Counted from the stretch's first letter, positions 25,543 through 34,352 are shown. The stretch: DNA of 39,061 bases from Gammaproteobacteria bacterium (GCA_007694905.1 REEU01000189.1:1-39061); one strand, 5' to 3'. A program made the numbers and translations. The notes: generated by a model not told the origin, from the sequence alone.

Positions 25543-26615
25543 GTTCCGCCACGGACGCGTTGCCGCGTCTCGCAGCCGGGGCGGTGCTCGCCATCGCCAT
25601 CGGCTACATCCTGCACATCGGGCGACCCATTCTGGTCCCCCTCGTGCTCGGCGTGTTCCTGGCCTACATCTTCATGACCATCACCGACTGGGTGCGCAAC
25701 GCACCGATCATCGGCCGCTTCATGCCGGGCTGGCTGGCCCACATCGGTGCCCTGGCGCTGATTGTCGCACTGGTCTGGGCGCTGGTGCTGATGGTGACCA
25801 GCAACATCGCCCAGGTGGAGCGGCAGATGCCGGTGTACCGGGAGAATCTGCAGATCTGGGTGGAGCGCGTCTCCAGGTGGCTCAATCTGGAGGACGTGCC
25901 CACGCTGCCGGAGGTGTTCAGCCAAGCGGTGGCGGCCATTGATCTCGGCAAGGTGGCCGGCAGCACGGTGGGCGTGGCTGCGGCGCTCATCGGTAATCTG
26001 CTGGTGATCTTCATCTACACCGCATTCGTGCTGATGGAGCGCAGCGCTACCATGGCCAAGCTGGAGCGGCTGGCGGACACGCCGGACGGGGCGAGGCGCA
26101 TCGCGGCTGCGCTCAGCGAAATCAGCGAACGCATCGGCCGCTTCCTCACGCTGAAAGCTTTCGTCTCGGCCATTGTCGGCGCCGCCAGCTGGGCCGTGAT
26201 GCGCCTGATCGGGATCGACTACGCGGAGTTCTGGGCGGTGCTCATCTTCGTATTCAATTTCATTCCCTATGTCGGCAGCTTCGTCGCGGTGTTGCTGCCC
26301 GTCGCGCTGAGTCTGGTGCAGTTCGGCACCCTTGGCCCGTTCCTGCTGGCACTGTTCGGTCTCACCAGCGTGCAGGTGGCCGTCGGCAACCTGCTCGAGC
26401 CGTCCCTCATGGGACGATCGCTGAACCTCAGTCCGGTGGTGATCCTGCTGTCGCTGGCCACCTGGAGCGCACTGTGGGGACTGGTCGGTGCATTCCTGTG
26501 CGTGCCGATCACGGTGATCATGATGATCATCTTTGCCGAATTCGAAGTGACCCGGCCGCTGGCCATCCTGCTGAGCCAGGACGGCCGCGTCGAGCCGGAG
26601 GAGGCTGCGAACTGA
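25539..26615 (+). CDS. AI-2E family transporter (PerM/TqsA-like)
   Basis: A 358-residue inner-membrane protein starting at GTG, overlapping the aldolase stop. Hydrophobic helices occur at the N-terminus (AAGAVLAIAIGYILHI, ILVPLVLGVFLAYIFM), near residues 70-90, and in the C-terminal half (IFVFNFIPYVGSFVAVLLPV; WSALWGLVGAFLCVPITVIM), the usual family layout with a soluble loop at about residues 95-145. The family exports AI-2, or acts as Na+/H+ antiporters in other members; no specific substrate can be assigned. The C-terminus is cytosolic. It ends 7 nt before the convergent amidase stop. Confidence 0.85.
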   Translation: MSSATDALPRLAAGAVLAIAIGYILHIGRPILVPLVLGVFLAYIFMTITDWVRNAPIIGRFMPGWLAHIGALALIVALVWALVLMVTSNIAQVERQMPVYRENLQIWVERVSRWLNLEDVPTLPEVFSQAVAAIDLGKVAGSTVGVAAALIGNLLVIFIYTAFVLMERSATMAKLERLADTPDGARRIAAALSEISERIGRFLTLKAFVSAIVGAASWAVMRLIGIDYAEFWAVLIFVFNFIPYVGSFVAVLLPVALSLVQFGTLGPFLLALFGLTSVQVAVGNLLEPSLMGRSLNLSPVVILLSLATWSALWGLVGAFLCVPITVIMMIIFAEFEVTRPLAILLSQDGRVEPEEAAN

Positions 26616-26622
26616 TCCCGGC

Positions 26623-28176
26623 TCACTCTGTGCCGGTGTCTGCAAGCGGCGTCAGCGGTGGCGGGCTGCGATGCCGCGTGGCCTGCTCGTAGTCGTACGC
26701 GTAGCCGAGCAGCGCAGCGTCGCTCCAGGCGCGGCCGAGCAGTTCGAGACCGGCGGGCAGGCCGTCCGGGGTGAACCCTGCGGGCACGGTGATGGCAGGC
26801 AGGCCGGCGTTCGCAGACAGATGACAGTTGTTGCCCTCTTGCAGGCTGCCGAGCAGTGAGGCCTGCCGGCGGATGGTGGGGTAGGCGAGGGCATCGAGCC
26901 TGGCCTCGGCCATCACCTGCTCGAGTACGGTGCGCAGGCGGTCGCGCTTGACGAGTTCTTCGAGGTAGACGGGCCGTTCCTCCTCGCTGAGCGCTGCTGA
27001 CTCCAGCAGCAGCGGCTGCACCGCAGGATGGGCCGTGTCGCTGGCGATGATTTCTTCAAGGGCCGTCACCGGTGCGCCCGGATACGTGGCGAGAAAGGCA
27101 TCGAGATCCCGGCCGAACTCGTAGACGAGGACGTAGAAACCATCGATCCGTTCGAAAACGAGTTCGTCGAGGTGCGGAACGGAAACTTCGATCACGGTGG
27201 CGCCGAGGGCGCGCAGATCCTCCATGGCGGCATCGAAGATCAGCGCCATGACTTCGTCCTCCGGATCGATGCGGATGAGTTCCCGAACCCAACCGATGCG
27301 CGTACCGCGCAGCGCTCCAGGATGCAGTGCGTCAAGGAAGGAAGCTGGAAGCTGGCCGACGCTCGCGGCGGTCTGGGGGTCGTTGGAGTCGAAGCCAACG
27401 GTGGCATCAAGGACGAACGCGAGATCGGTCACCGAGCGCGCCAGCGGGCCGCCGATGTCCTGAGTTGATGACAGCGGTACGATGCCCGTCCGGCTGGACG
27501 CCCCTTGGGTTCCGCGCAGGCCCACCAACGCATTGTGGACGGCCGGATCGCGTATCGAGCCGCAGGTATCGCTGCCCATCCCCACGGCCGCGAAGCTCGC
27601 CGCCACCGCGGCGCCTGTGCCGCCGCTGGAACCGCCGGGATGCCGGGTGGGATCGTAGGGGTTGCGGGTCACCCCGAACGCGGAGCCGACTGACTCGATG
27701 CCATAGGCGAACTCATGCATGTTGGTCTTGCCGAGAATGACCGCGCCGGCGGCGCGCAGGCGCGTGACCAGCTCCGCCTCCGCATCCGGCTGGTAGGCGC
27801 GTAGCAATCGGGAGCCCACCGAGGTCGGCATGCCACGGGTGAGGTAGTTGTCCTTGATCAGGATCGGAATGCCGTGCAGCGGACCCCGGGGCCCGTTCGC
27901 GGCCCGCTCCTCGTCCAGCGAGCGGGCGTCGGTCTTGGCCTGCGGATTCAGCACCGCGATGGCATTGAGTTCGGGTCCCTGTCCGTCGAAGGCCTCGATG
28001 CGCGCCAGATAAGCCATCACCAGCGCCTCGGACGTCGTCTCCCCGCGGGCCATGGCCAACTGCAGCATGCGAATGTCCTGCTCGGCAGGATCGAAGCCAC
28101 TGGATGCCGCCTGTCCCGGTGGATGGGGCGAGAGCAGAAGCAGCAGTGCGGCTGTGGCGAAGGAGCATCGAGGCAT
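26623..28176 (-). CDS. exported amidase (amidase signature family)
   Basis: 517 residues from the ATG at 28176, chosen because GGGAG lies 9 nt before it and because the protein then begins with a signal peptide (RCSFATAALLLLLSPHPPGQA); an in-frame start at 28230 would bury it. The Ser-cisSer-Lys triad is present: Lys108 in GIPILIKDNYL, the GGSSGGTGAA serines near 183-184 and Ser207 in GSDTCGSIRDPA. It would hydrolyse amides in the periplasm or outside. It is divergent from a membrane-anchored small protein. Confidence 0.88.
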   Translation of the reverse strand: MPRCSFATAALLLLLSPHPPGQAASSGFDPAEQDIRMLQLAMARGETTSEALVMAYLARIEAFDGQGPELNAIAVLNPQAKTDARSLDEERAANGPRGPLHGIPILIKDNYLTRGMPTSVGSRLLRAYQPDAEAELVTRLRAAGAVILGKTNMHEFAYGIESVGSAFGVTRNPYDPTRHPGGSSGGTGAAVAASFAAVGMGSDTCGSIRDPAVHNALVGLRGTQGASSRTGIVPLSSTQDIGGPLARSVTDLAFVLDATVGFDSNDPQTAASVGQLPASFLDALHPGALRGTRIGWVRELIRIDPEDEVMALIFDAAMEDLRALGATVIEVSVPHLDELVFERIDGFYVLVYEFGRDLDAFLATYPGAPVTALEEIIASDTAHPAVQPLLLESAALSEEERPVYLEELVKRDRLRTVLEQVMAEARLDALAYPTIRRQASLLGSLQEGNNCHLSANAGLPAITVPAGFTPDGLPAGLELLGRAWSDAALLGYAYDYEQATRHRSPPPLTPLADTGTE

Positions 28177-28330
28177 CGGCTGGACTCCCGGAGGTGATGC
28201 GTTGGCGGACGGCGGAACCCGAGCATCCATGCCTCCGTTATGGATGTCGAGGTCGAACTTCCGGACTTGGGTGTGGACACCAAACCGTTACAGTATCGTC
28301 ATTCCAGCATCGCAAAGAGTTGAGCGAACC

Positions 28331-28921
28331 ATGCAGGCACTCAGCAACGGCATCCCGCACCGTCCCATCGGGTCGCAGCGAACGCGTCCCCATGCATGCC
28401 TTGCCCGGGCCGGCGGCGCGGTCCTCGGGGTGATCGCGATCATCCTGCTGGTCTTGGCCGTCGCCGGATTTCTGGTCTGGTTCTTCGCCTGTCCCTGCGA
28501 ACGTACCCCCGGCAGCTATCTGTTCGGTGAGGTGGTGGAAGAGCCGGTGAGGGACTGGACCTTCGCGAACGAGGTCCGCCTGTGTCAGATCCAGGTGGCG
28601 ACGCGCCCCTTGCCCCATGCCATCAATCTCAACTGCATGGCCACCGACGACGGTGAGCTGTACCTGAGCTGCGCCCAGTGCGACGGCAAGCGCTGGTCAA
28701 CCGCTGCGCTCGCGCGTCCGGAGGCCCGGCTGCGGCTCGATGACCGAGTGTATCCCGTGACCCTGACCCGCATCACCGATTCGGACCTGAAGGATCGCGC
28801 TTGGGCCGCCCGGATCAAAAAGATCCACGCTCTGCGCGGCGGCGCCCTCGATGATCCGCCGGACACGCCACGCCCCGACGACGACGCCTGGTGGTCCTTC
28901 CACGTGGAGTCGGCGGGATAG
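28331..28921 (+). CDS. membrane-anchored hypothetical protein, split-barrel (nitroreductase/PPOX-like) fold suspected
   Basis: 196 residues from the ATG at 28331. One transmembrane helix at about residues 28-52 (LGVIAIILLVLAVAGFLVWFF) is followed by a soluble domain. The stretch DGELYLSCAQCDGKRWSTAA...RPEARLRLDDRVYPVTLTRI resembles the core of FMN/F420-dependent split-barrel oxidoreductases (strand, R-W, then x-R-x-RLDD-x-Y). The cofactor residues cannot be confirmed by eye. Cys pairs (CPC in the membrane-proximal part, CAQC in the domain) could bind metal or form disulfides. An in-frame start upstream (28052) overlaps the amidase and adds nothing sensible. Confidence 0.65.
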   Translation: MQALSNGIPHRPIGSQRTRPHACLARAGGAVLGVIAIILLVLAVAGFLVWFFACPCERTPGSYLFGEVVEEPVRDWTFANEVRLCQIQVATRPLPHAINLNCMATDDGELYLSCAQCDGKRWSTAALARPEARLRLDDRVYPVTLTRITDSDLKDRAWAARIKKIHALRGGALDDPPDTPRPDDDAWWSFHVESAG

Positions 28922-29090
28922 CGGCTGCAGACGACTTTGACGGATCCCTGCGGGCGTGAAGACAGGCACCCGCCGACGATGACCCCGTCGCGGGCCGACC
29001 GGCTGGCGTGTATGGTCCCCGGCTCGTCGCTTCGCCCCACACACGATCCCTTCGATCAGCATTCATCACCTCAACCAAGGAGTGCATTGC

Positions 29091-30104
29091 ATGCGCGCGA
29101 TCAAACTCACGAAGCCCGGCGGTCTGGACAAACTGGCACTTGCCGAAGTGGACGCCCGACCGCCGGGCCCTGGCGAGATTCAGGTCCGCATCGAGGCCAG
29201 CTCGCTCAACTTTCACGACTACGCCGTGGTCAGCGGCATGCTCAAGGTGGACGACGGCCGTATTCCCATGTCCGACGGTGCCGGTGTCGTGACGGCGGTG
29301 GGCGAGGGCGTGCGGGAGTTCGCCAAGGGCGATGCGGTGGTGAGCTGTTTCTTTCCGAACTGGCAGGACGGCGAGCCGGAGCTGACCAAACTCATCGGCG
29401 TTCCCGGCGATCACGCCGACGGCTTCGCCGCCGAGACCGTGACCATGCCGGCCACGGCGTTCACCCTTGCCCCGAAAGGCTACTCCGCGGCGCAGGCGGC
29501 GACGTTGACCTGTGCCGCACTCACGGCATGGCGCGGCCTCATGGTGGAGGCGGGCATCCAGCCCGGTGACGTGGTGCTCACCCAGGGCACCGGCGGCGTG
29601 TCCATCTTCGCGCTGCAGTTCGCCAAGGCGGCCGGTTGCCGGGTGATCTCGACGTCCTCGTCGGATGCCAAGCTCGAGAAGCTGAAGACTCTCGGTGCGG
29701 ACGAGCTCATCAACTACAAGGAGACGCCGGACTGGGCCGGCCGCGCGCTGGAGCTGACTGACGGTCGCGGCGTCGATGTGGTGGTGGAGATCGGCGGCGC
29801 TGGAACGCTGCCGCAGTCCATCAAGGCGGTGACCATTGGCGGCCACATCTCGCTGATCGGCGTGCTCGCGGGCTTTGCCGGCGAAATCCCGACCGCCGCG
29901 CTGTTTGGCAAGAACGCGACGCTGAAGGGCATCACCGTGGGCAGCCGCGCCCAGCAGGCGGACATGATTCGCGCCATCGAGGTGAACGGCATCGAGCCCG
30001 TCATCGACTCGAGCTACCCGTTGGCGGGCATCGCAGACGCGTTTCGGCATCAGGAGTCGCAGCAGCACTTCGGCAAGATCTGTTTGGATGTCGCGGCTGA
30101 TTAA
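29091..30104 (+). CDS. zinc-independent MDR oxidoreductase (quinone reductase/alcohol dehydrogenase-like)
   Basis: A 337-residue medium-chain dehydrogenase/reductase. The GroES-like half has SSLNFHDYAVVSGM, where alcohol dehydrogenases have a zinc-binding Cys, and the structural-zinc cysteines are also missing, so it is a zinc-free member. The Rossmann half shows TQGTGGVSIFALQFAKAAG and VDVVVEIGGAGTL, fitting NAD(P)H. Quinones or enoyl compounds are typical substrates. AAGGAG lies 8 nt before the ATG at 29091, favouring it over the GTG at 29082. It is flanked on both sides by gaps of about 150 nt and is probably monocistronic. Confidence 0.9.
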   Translation: MRAIKLTKPGGLDKLALAEVDARPPGPGEIQVRIEASSLNFHDYAVVSGMLKVDDGRIPMSDGAGVVTAVGEGVREFAKGDAVVSCFFPNWQDGEPELTKLIGVPGDHADGFAAETVTMPATAFTLAPKGYSAAQAATLTCAALTAWRGLMVEAGIQPGDVVLTQGTGGVSIFALQFAKAAGCRVISTSSSDAKLEKLKTLGADELINYKETPDWAGRALELTDGRGVDVVVEIGGAGTLPQSIKAVTIGGHISLIGVLAGFAGEIPTAALFGKNATLKGITVGSRAQQADMIRAIEVNGIEPVIDSSYPLAGIADAFRHQESQQHFGKICLDVAAD

Positions 30105-30262
30105 GGGGCGGGAGCCCATCAGGGCCTTCCATCTGCGGCAGCGCGCCGGGTCTTCGAGCGCGTTGCCCGGATGGCAGTCTGCGTCATCCTGACCTAAACC
30201 TAATCTACATCCCTGGATTGCCATGGAGGCATTGCTGTGGCCGGAAGTCGGACTTGACCTCG

Positions 30263-31225
30263 ATGTTGCGCCCGCTGTGGAAATGGCTCGGTTTCGTGGC
30301 GGTCGCCACGGGGCTCGGCTGGGCGTATGCGAACGTCGCCAGCGAGCCGTTGGCCAGCTTCGGGCTGCGTGAGTCCGCAGCGGAGTGCCGGATTCCGTAT
30401 GCGGTGCGCGTGGGGAACATCGATCAGGGATTCCCGTTTACGCCTGCCGAACTCGAAGCAGCGCTGCACGATGCCTTTGCCGTCTGGGAAAGCCACGCCC
30501 CGAAGCCGCTGTTCGAGCTCTCCGAGCGGCGCAGCGCCACCCGGGTCGAGCTTCGCTATACCAGTGACCAGACCATGGATCGGGAGCTTGCCGAAGTGGT
30601 CCGCGAGCAGGTGCGCCTCGATACGGAGCTGGCGCGTATGCAGTCCGAACTGCAGGATCGTATTGATGCCTACGAGGCCCAGGAGAACGAATTTCGACGG
30701 GATCGCGAAGCATTTCAACGCTCGCTGGAGGCCTACCAGCGGCGGGTCGCCGACTTCAATCGCTCCTCGCGCCGACCGGAAGAGCTGAGACAGACCCTCA
30801 TGGCGGAGGGTGAACGTCTCGATCAGGAGCGGGGTCACTTTCAGGCACGATTCGCGGAACTCGATGCCGAGCGCAGCAGCCTGAATGCGCTGCGTGAGCA
30901 GTTCAATCTTGCGGTGCGGGACTTCAATCGTCGCTCGACTTCCATCGCCGATCGCCAGTCCAGCGTCGGTACGCGACTGTCGGGTCGCTATGTCCGCACG
31001 TCCAGTGGCTCGAGCATTCAAGTCTATCTGGCGCTGACGCACGAGGATCTCGTGCACGTGCTTGCCCACGAACTGGGGCATGCCCTCGGCATCGACCATG
31101 TCGATCTGCCCGAGTCGATCATGAGCGTGTCCAGTTCGCGGCCCGTCCAGGGGCGGGACTACGCCGCCGAGCTCAGCGCCGAGGACGTGGCGGCACTCGA
31201 AGCGGTGTGTCGCCGGCGGTTCTGA
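30263..31225 (+). CDS. matrixin-like zinc metalloprotease with inserted coiled coil
   Basis: 320 residues. A single membrane anchor or signal segment is at 8-26. Residues 42-100 (RIPYAVRVGNIDQGF, then AFAVWESHAPKPLFEL) look like the N-half of a matrixin domain. About 105-235 is a Glu/Arg/Gln-rich coiled coil. The zinc site HELGHALGIDH (269-279) and Met-turn SIMS (285-288) complete the catalytic domain. The coiled coil therefore sits inside the protease domain. An upstream TTG (30218) is possible, but ATG 30263 places the hydrophobic segment at the terminus. It likely cleaves proteins at the envelope. Confidence 0.82.
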   Translation: MLRPLWKWLGFVAVATGLGWAYANVASEPLASFGLRESAAECRIPYAVRVGNIDQGFPFTPAELEAALHDAFAVWESHAPKPLFELSERRSATRVELRYTSDQTMDRELAEVVREQVRLDTELARMQSELQDRIDAYEAQENEFRRDREAFQRSLEAYQRRVADFNRSSRRPEELRQTLMAEGERLDQERGHFQARFAELDAERSSLNALREQFNLAVRDFNRRSTSIADRQSSVGTRLSGRYVRTSSGSSIQVYLALTHEDLVHVLAHELGHALGIDHVDLPESIMSVSSSRPVQGRDYAAELSAEDVAALEAVCRRRF

Positions 31226-31263
31226 GCGGCTGCGTCGACCCTGACAGCTGCCTCGATCTCCCA

Positions 31264-31286
31264 CCCGGCGCCCCACGGGTGCCGGG
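31264..31286. terminator. strong hairpin between convergent genes, probable bidirectional terminator
   Basis: CCCGGCGCCC (31264-31273) and GGGTGCCGGG (31277-31286) form a 10-bp stem with one G-T/G-U pair and a 3-nt loop. It lies between the ends of the matrixin and DUF805 genes. There is no obvious U-tract. Confidence 0.45.
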
Positions 31287-31310
31287 CCGGAGCTTGGGCG
31301 GATGCCCGGA

Positions 31311-31676
31311 TCAGGCGTGCTGTGGCTCGCCGGTTTCTTTGGGGTTGGAGCCGAACCGGTTGTCCCCGATTGTGCCCGGCAGGACGAAGAAGATCAGCAG
31401 GATGATGACGCCGACCACCGGGATGAAACCGAGCAGGATCCACCAGCCGGCGTAGTCGATGTCGTGCAGGCGACGAACCCCCAGGGCGATACTGGGAATG
31501 AGCACCGCCAAGCCATACAGCGGTCCGAGTATCGCCAGGCCGAGCACCGCGTCCACCACGCCGAGCACGACGGCGATGATGAAGTTGAACAGGGCGAACA
31601 TCCAGAACTCCATTCGCCGTGCCCGACCGTCGAATTTTGCGTACTTGTATTTGAGTACGTCCAGATACCAATTCAT
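31311..31676 (-). CDS. DUF805 family membrane protein
   Basis: 121 residues from the ATG at 31676, with the very good ribosome binding site GGGGAA before it; the frame is open upstream but carries no homology. It begins MNWYLDVLKYKYAKFDGRARRMEFW, typical of DUF805, has three to four hydrophobic helices (FALFNFIIAVVLGVVDAVLG; GPLYGLAVLIPSIALGVRRLHD; ILLGFIPVVGVIILLIFFV) and the conserved R-RLHD motif. The function of the family is unknown; it is an inner-membrane protein. Confidence 0.9.
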   Translation of the reverse strand: MNWYLDVLKYKYAKFDGRARRMEFWMFALFNFIIAVVLGVVDAVLGLAILGPLYGLAVLIPSIALGVRRLHDIDYAGWWILLGFIPVVGVIILLIFFVLPGTIGDNRFGSNPKETGEPQHA

Positions 31677-31837
31677 GACTTCCCCCTCATCGTTACCCCT
31701 CGCGTTCCGGCCTGGCGACCCCCCGGGGTTTCGCGTCGCCGCATGCGCGTATCTGGAACGCGTGCCCCACAGTCTACGCCCCCGCTGACGACAGGGCACG
31801 GGGGCATATGCAGACGCCTCGCACCCCCTTCAGGGTG

Positions 31838-32572
31838 TCATGGCGATTCCCGTTGTCCCCCGACCACCGGAAATTCCTCGACATCGATCGCGCAGCCCCG
31901 CGCGCGAGCAATGTCGAACGCGTCCGTGATGATGATCTGTCGTGCGCGCATCGTGCCCTCGCTCGAACCCAGGCTGGATGGTGGCGGATAGATCGACAGC
32001 TCGACGGAGCTTCTCGCCCAGGGCTCGAGCCTTGGATCGCTGCTGGCAATCACCTCGGTGGCAGAGACGCTCCCACGTGCATCGACTGTGGCTTCCACCT
32101 CGACCCAGCCGGTGACGCCTTCCCGGATCAGTTCGTCAGGAGGTTGCACGGTTGCCCGCATGATCGGCAGCGGCGGCTCGTGTGGCCGTGCGTAGTGCGG
32201 GCAGGTGTCCAGGACGGCGCGTTGATCCAAGACGTCCTCGGTAGTCGGACTGGTCGGCCAGGACCGCAGATCATGTCGCTCTCGTGCCATGCGCTGATCA
32301 TAAGCATCCAGCGCAAGGGCCAGGCGCCGGCAGGCGCGGATCCGGGCCGGCTCATCGATGGGCCGGGTGGCTGCGCGGATGACGGCCGCGAGCTCGTCCC
32401 GGTCGGTCATGGTGGTCACGGCCCGCTCGAAGAGTTCGATGGCGCGGGCGTCCGGGCAGGCGTCGTTGCCGAGGGCGAGCGATGATGCGGCGCAGCACAG
32501 TGCCGCCAGGATCCAACGGCGGCAGAACTGCCCGGGTTCGAAGGACAGGCTAGCGTCGGAAGGTGATTGCAT
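31838..32572 (-). CDS. TonB C-terminal domain-containing (energy transducer-like) protein
   Basis: 244 residues from the ATG at 32572. The N-terminus has a hydrophobic segment (RRWILAALCCAASSLALG) acting as signal or anchor. The last 90 residues match a TonB_C fold (PPDELIREGVTGWVEVEATVDARGSVSATEVIASSDPRLEPWA), of the kind seen in solo envelope proteins as well as in true TonB. No ExbB/ExbD genes are nearby and there is no Pro-rich linker, so it may not be a real energy transducer. The long frame upstream to 33295 is antisense to the GNAT gene and was not used. Confidence 0.78.
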   Translation of the reverse strand: MQSPSDASLSFEPGQFCRRWILAALCCAASSLALGNDACPDARAIELFERAVTTMTDRDELAAVIRAATRPIDEPARIRACRRLALALDAYDQRMARERHDLRSWPTSPTTEDVLDQRAVLDTCPHYARPHEPPLPIMRATVQPPDELIREGVTGWVEVEATVDARGSVSATEVIASSDPRLEPWARSSVELSIYPPPSSLGSSEGTMRARQIIITDAFDIARARGCAIDVEEFPVVGGQRESP

Positions 32573-32607
32573 GCTGCATCTCGAAGGATCCACAACCTGG
32601 CCGGCGT

Positions 32608-32850
32608 CTACATAGTAAGCAGGATGAGAACGACGATGAGCACGAACGCTATGGGGAACAGCAGCCCCGTGAGCGACCCCTTGCTGCGCTCTTCGCGGCA
32701 GGCTTCCATTGCTGTCCGGTCGGCGTCGGTGAAGGCGTAGCCACAGTGTTCGCACTGTTCGAGAGCAGGGTTCGTCAGCTTCTCGCAGCGTACGCATCGG
32801 TCCGTACGTTTGAAAGATTTCTTCGACAGTAAGGGCGGCAGGAACATCAT
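32608..32850 (-). CDS. small zinc-ribbon, tail-anchored membrane protein
   Basis: 80 residues from the ATG pair at 32850/32847. CVRCEKLTNPALEQCEHCGY is a CxxC-x10-CxxC zinc ribbon. The C-terminus is one hydrophobic helix (TGLLFPIAFVLIVVLILLTM), so the ribbon faces the cytosol. The ribosome binding site is weak and a farther start at 32958 is possible but unlike any domain. It is divergent from the GNAT gene and lies 35 nt before the TonB-like gene on the same strand. Confidence 0.65.
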   Translation of the reverse strand: MMFLPPLLSKKSFKRTDRCVRCEKLTNPALEQCEHCGYAFTDADRTAMEACREERSKGSLTGLLFPIAFVLIVVLILLTM

Positions 32851-32987
32851 ATCGGACACCCGTGGGAAGCAGAGGCGCGCACGTGCACGGTCGCGTGTCC
32901 CGTGAACGCGGGCGTGTTTCATGGTGGATGAACTCGCATACTCTTCGCAACGCGACATCTTGTGCCAAGCTCAACGGAGGCATGTTC

Positions 32988-33488
32988 GTGAATCTGGATA
33001 TCCGACCGGAACGCGCTGAGGACACAGCGGCCATCGAAGCGCTGACCATCGCTGCGTTCCGCACGGCGCCCCATGCCGACGGCACGGAGCAGGACGTGAT
33101 CGCCAGCCTGCGTGCCGCTGGCGCCTTGACGGTATCGCTGGTGGCCGTGGACGGTGACCGGGTCGTCGGCCACGTGGCGGTGTCGCCGGTGACGATTTCG
33201 GATGGCAGCGCGAACTGGTATGGCCTGGGTCCGATTTCCGTGGCGCCTGATCGCCAGGGCCAGGGCATCGGCAGTTCGCTGATGGCCGCTGCCATGGAGG
33301 CCCTGCGGGAAGTGAACGCACAAGGCTGCGTGCTGCTCGGGGACCCCGGCTACTACGCGCGTTTCGGTTTCCGTCCGCGGCCTTCGCTGACGCTGCCGGG
33401 CGTGGATCCACAGTACTTTCAGGCGCTGCCGTTCACGGATCGAGTGCCGATGGGGACCGTGGTTTACCACGCGGCCTTCGGATCGTAG
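32988..33488 (+). CDS. GNAT family N-acetyltransferase (YhbS-like)
   Basis: 166 residues. NLDIRPERAEDTAAIEALTIAAF is the usual N-terminus; YGLGPISVAPDRQGQGIGSSLM contains the acetyl-CoA pyrophosphate loop (R/Q-x-x-G-x-G); LLGDPGYYARFGFRP is typical of the YhbS group. GGAGG at 32976-32980 is 7 nt from a GTG at 32988 but only 1 nt from an ATG at 32982, so I prefer the GTG start. The last 25 nt overlap the convergent membrane-protein gene. Substrate unknown. Confidence 0.85.
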   Translation: MNLDIRPERAEDTAAIEALTIAAFRTAPHADGTEQDVIASLRAAGALTVSLVAVDGDRVVGHVAVSPVTISDGSANWYGLGPISVAPDRQGQGIGSSLMAAAMEALREVNAQGCVLLGDPGYYARFGFRPRPSLTLPGVDPQYFQALPFTDRVPMGTVVYHAAFGS

Positions 33489-34273
33489 GACCACGAGGCC
33501 CCGCCCGCACGCCACCCGAGTGAGACCGCAGCGGCGCCAATCAAAAAGCCGATGGTCCCGATCAGCAGTATGGGCATGGCGGTCATGCCATCCATGACGG
33601 CGGACCACATCTGCAGATCCTGGACGAGGTAGTAGCCGGCCCACTGCAGCAACGAGATTGCAGCGATGGCGACGAAGGGTGCGGCATGGCGGCGGTTGCA
33701 GACGTAGAGCACCGCAACAGCGGCGAGTGCGAAAGATGCGGAGACGTTGAAGGCGAGATCGAAACGCTCGAAACCCGTGGCGTCGGGCAGCAGGCGCGCG
33801 GTGTAGTCGAACGGGTGCAGCCGGGTCACCGTCGGCATGATGAGCAGGATCGCGGTGGCCAGCATGTAGCCGCCGTGAAGGTGGACGTTGCGTCGATTCG
33901 CCAGCGCGGCGTAGCAGAGCCCGGCGAACGCGCCAGTGGCGACGACGTCGACGAACCCGAGACGGGGCCCTTGCACGTCGGCGAAAGGCGAGTCGGCAGC
34001 GTTCATCGTGTACACGACGATCAGGCCACCCGCCGTGAACAACGGAACGAGCGCGAAGACGCTGCGTCCGAGCTGCCGATGCAGTGCCCGCCGCCCGCTG
34101 CTGATGACGTATCCCTGGGCGATCAGCAGCAGCATCCAGAGCGTTGCTGTCATGCCATGAAAGTGTAGCGGCCAGGACGTCGCGCCGAGCCGGCTGAAGT
34201 AGGACGGCCAGAAGGCGACGATGGCGAGTACGAACAGTGCGCTGACACCCAGATACGCGTATCGATAGGGCAT
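33464..34273 (-). CDS. multi-pass membrane protein of unknown function (DUF2306-like)
   Basis: 269 residues with about seven transmembrane helices (YLGVSALFVLAIVAFWPSYF; ATLWMLLLIAQGYVI; LFTAGGLIVVYTM; and on to LLIGTIGFLIGAAAVSLGW). Conserved-looking features are LHFHGMTATLWMLLL and ALHRQLGRSVFALVPL; intramembrane His residues could bind haem or metal, but that is a guess. GGGGA lies 7 nt before the ATG. It overlaps the GNAT gene tail to tail. Confidence 0.75.
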   Translation of the reverse strand: MPYRYAYLGVSALFVLAIVAFWPSYFSRLGATSWPLHFHGMTATLWMLLLIAQGYVISSGRRALHRQLGRSVFALVPLFTAGGLIVVYTMNAADSPFADVQGPRLGFVDVVATGAFAGLCYAALANRRNVHLHGGYMLATAILLIMPTVTRLHPFDYTARLLPDATGFERFDLAFNVSASFALAAVAVLYVCNRRHAAPFVAIAAISLLQWAGYYLVQDLQMWSAVMDGMTAMPILLIGTIGFLIGAAAVSLGWRAGGASWSYDPKAAW

Positions 34274-34352
34274 GGCTGCTTCCCCAAGTCAGCCAGTTTC
34301 AGACCAAAAAGCTAGCACCATCGAACCGGATTGGACAGCTTTGTCCTGCGAA

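Noticed and set aside
32573-33295. Extension of the TonB-like protein to 485 residues
   Set aside because: Runs antisense through the GNAT gene; the signal segment starts at the ATG at 32572.
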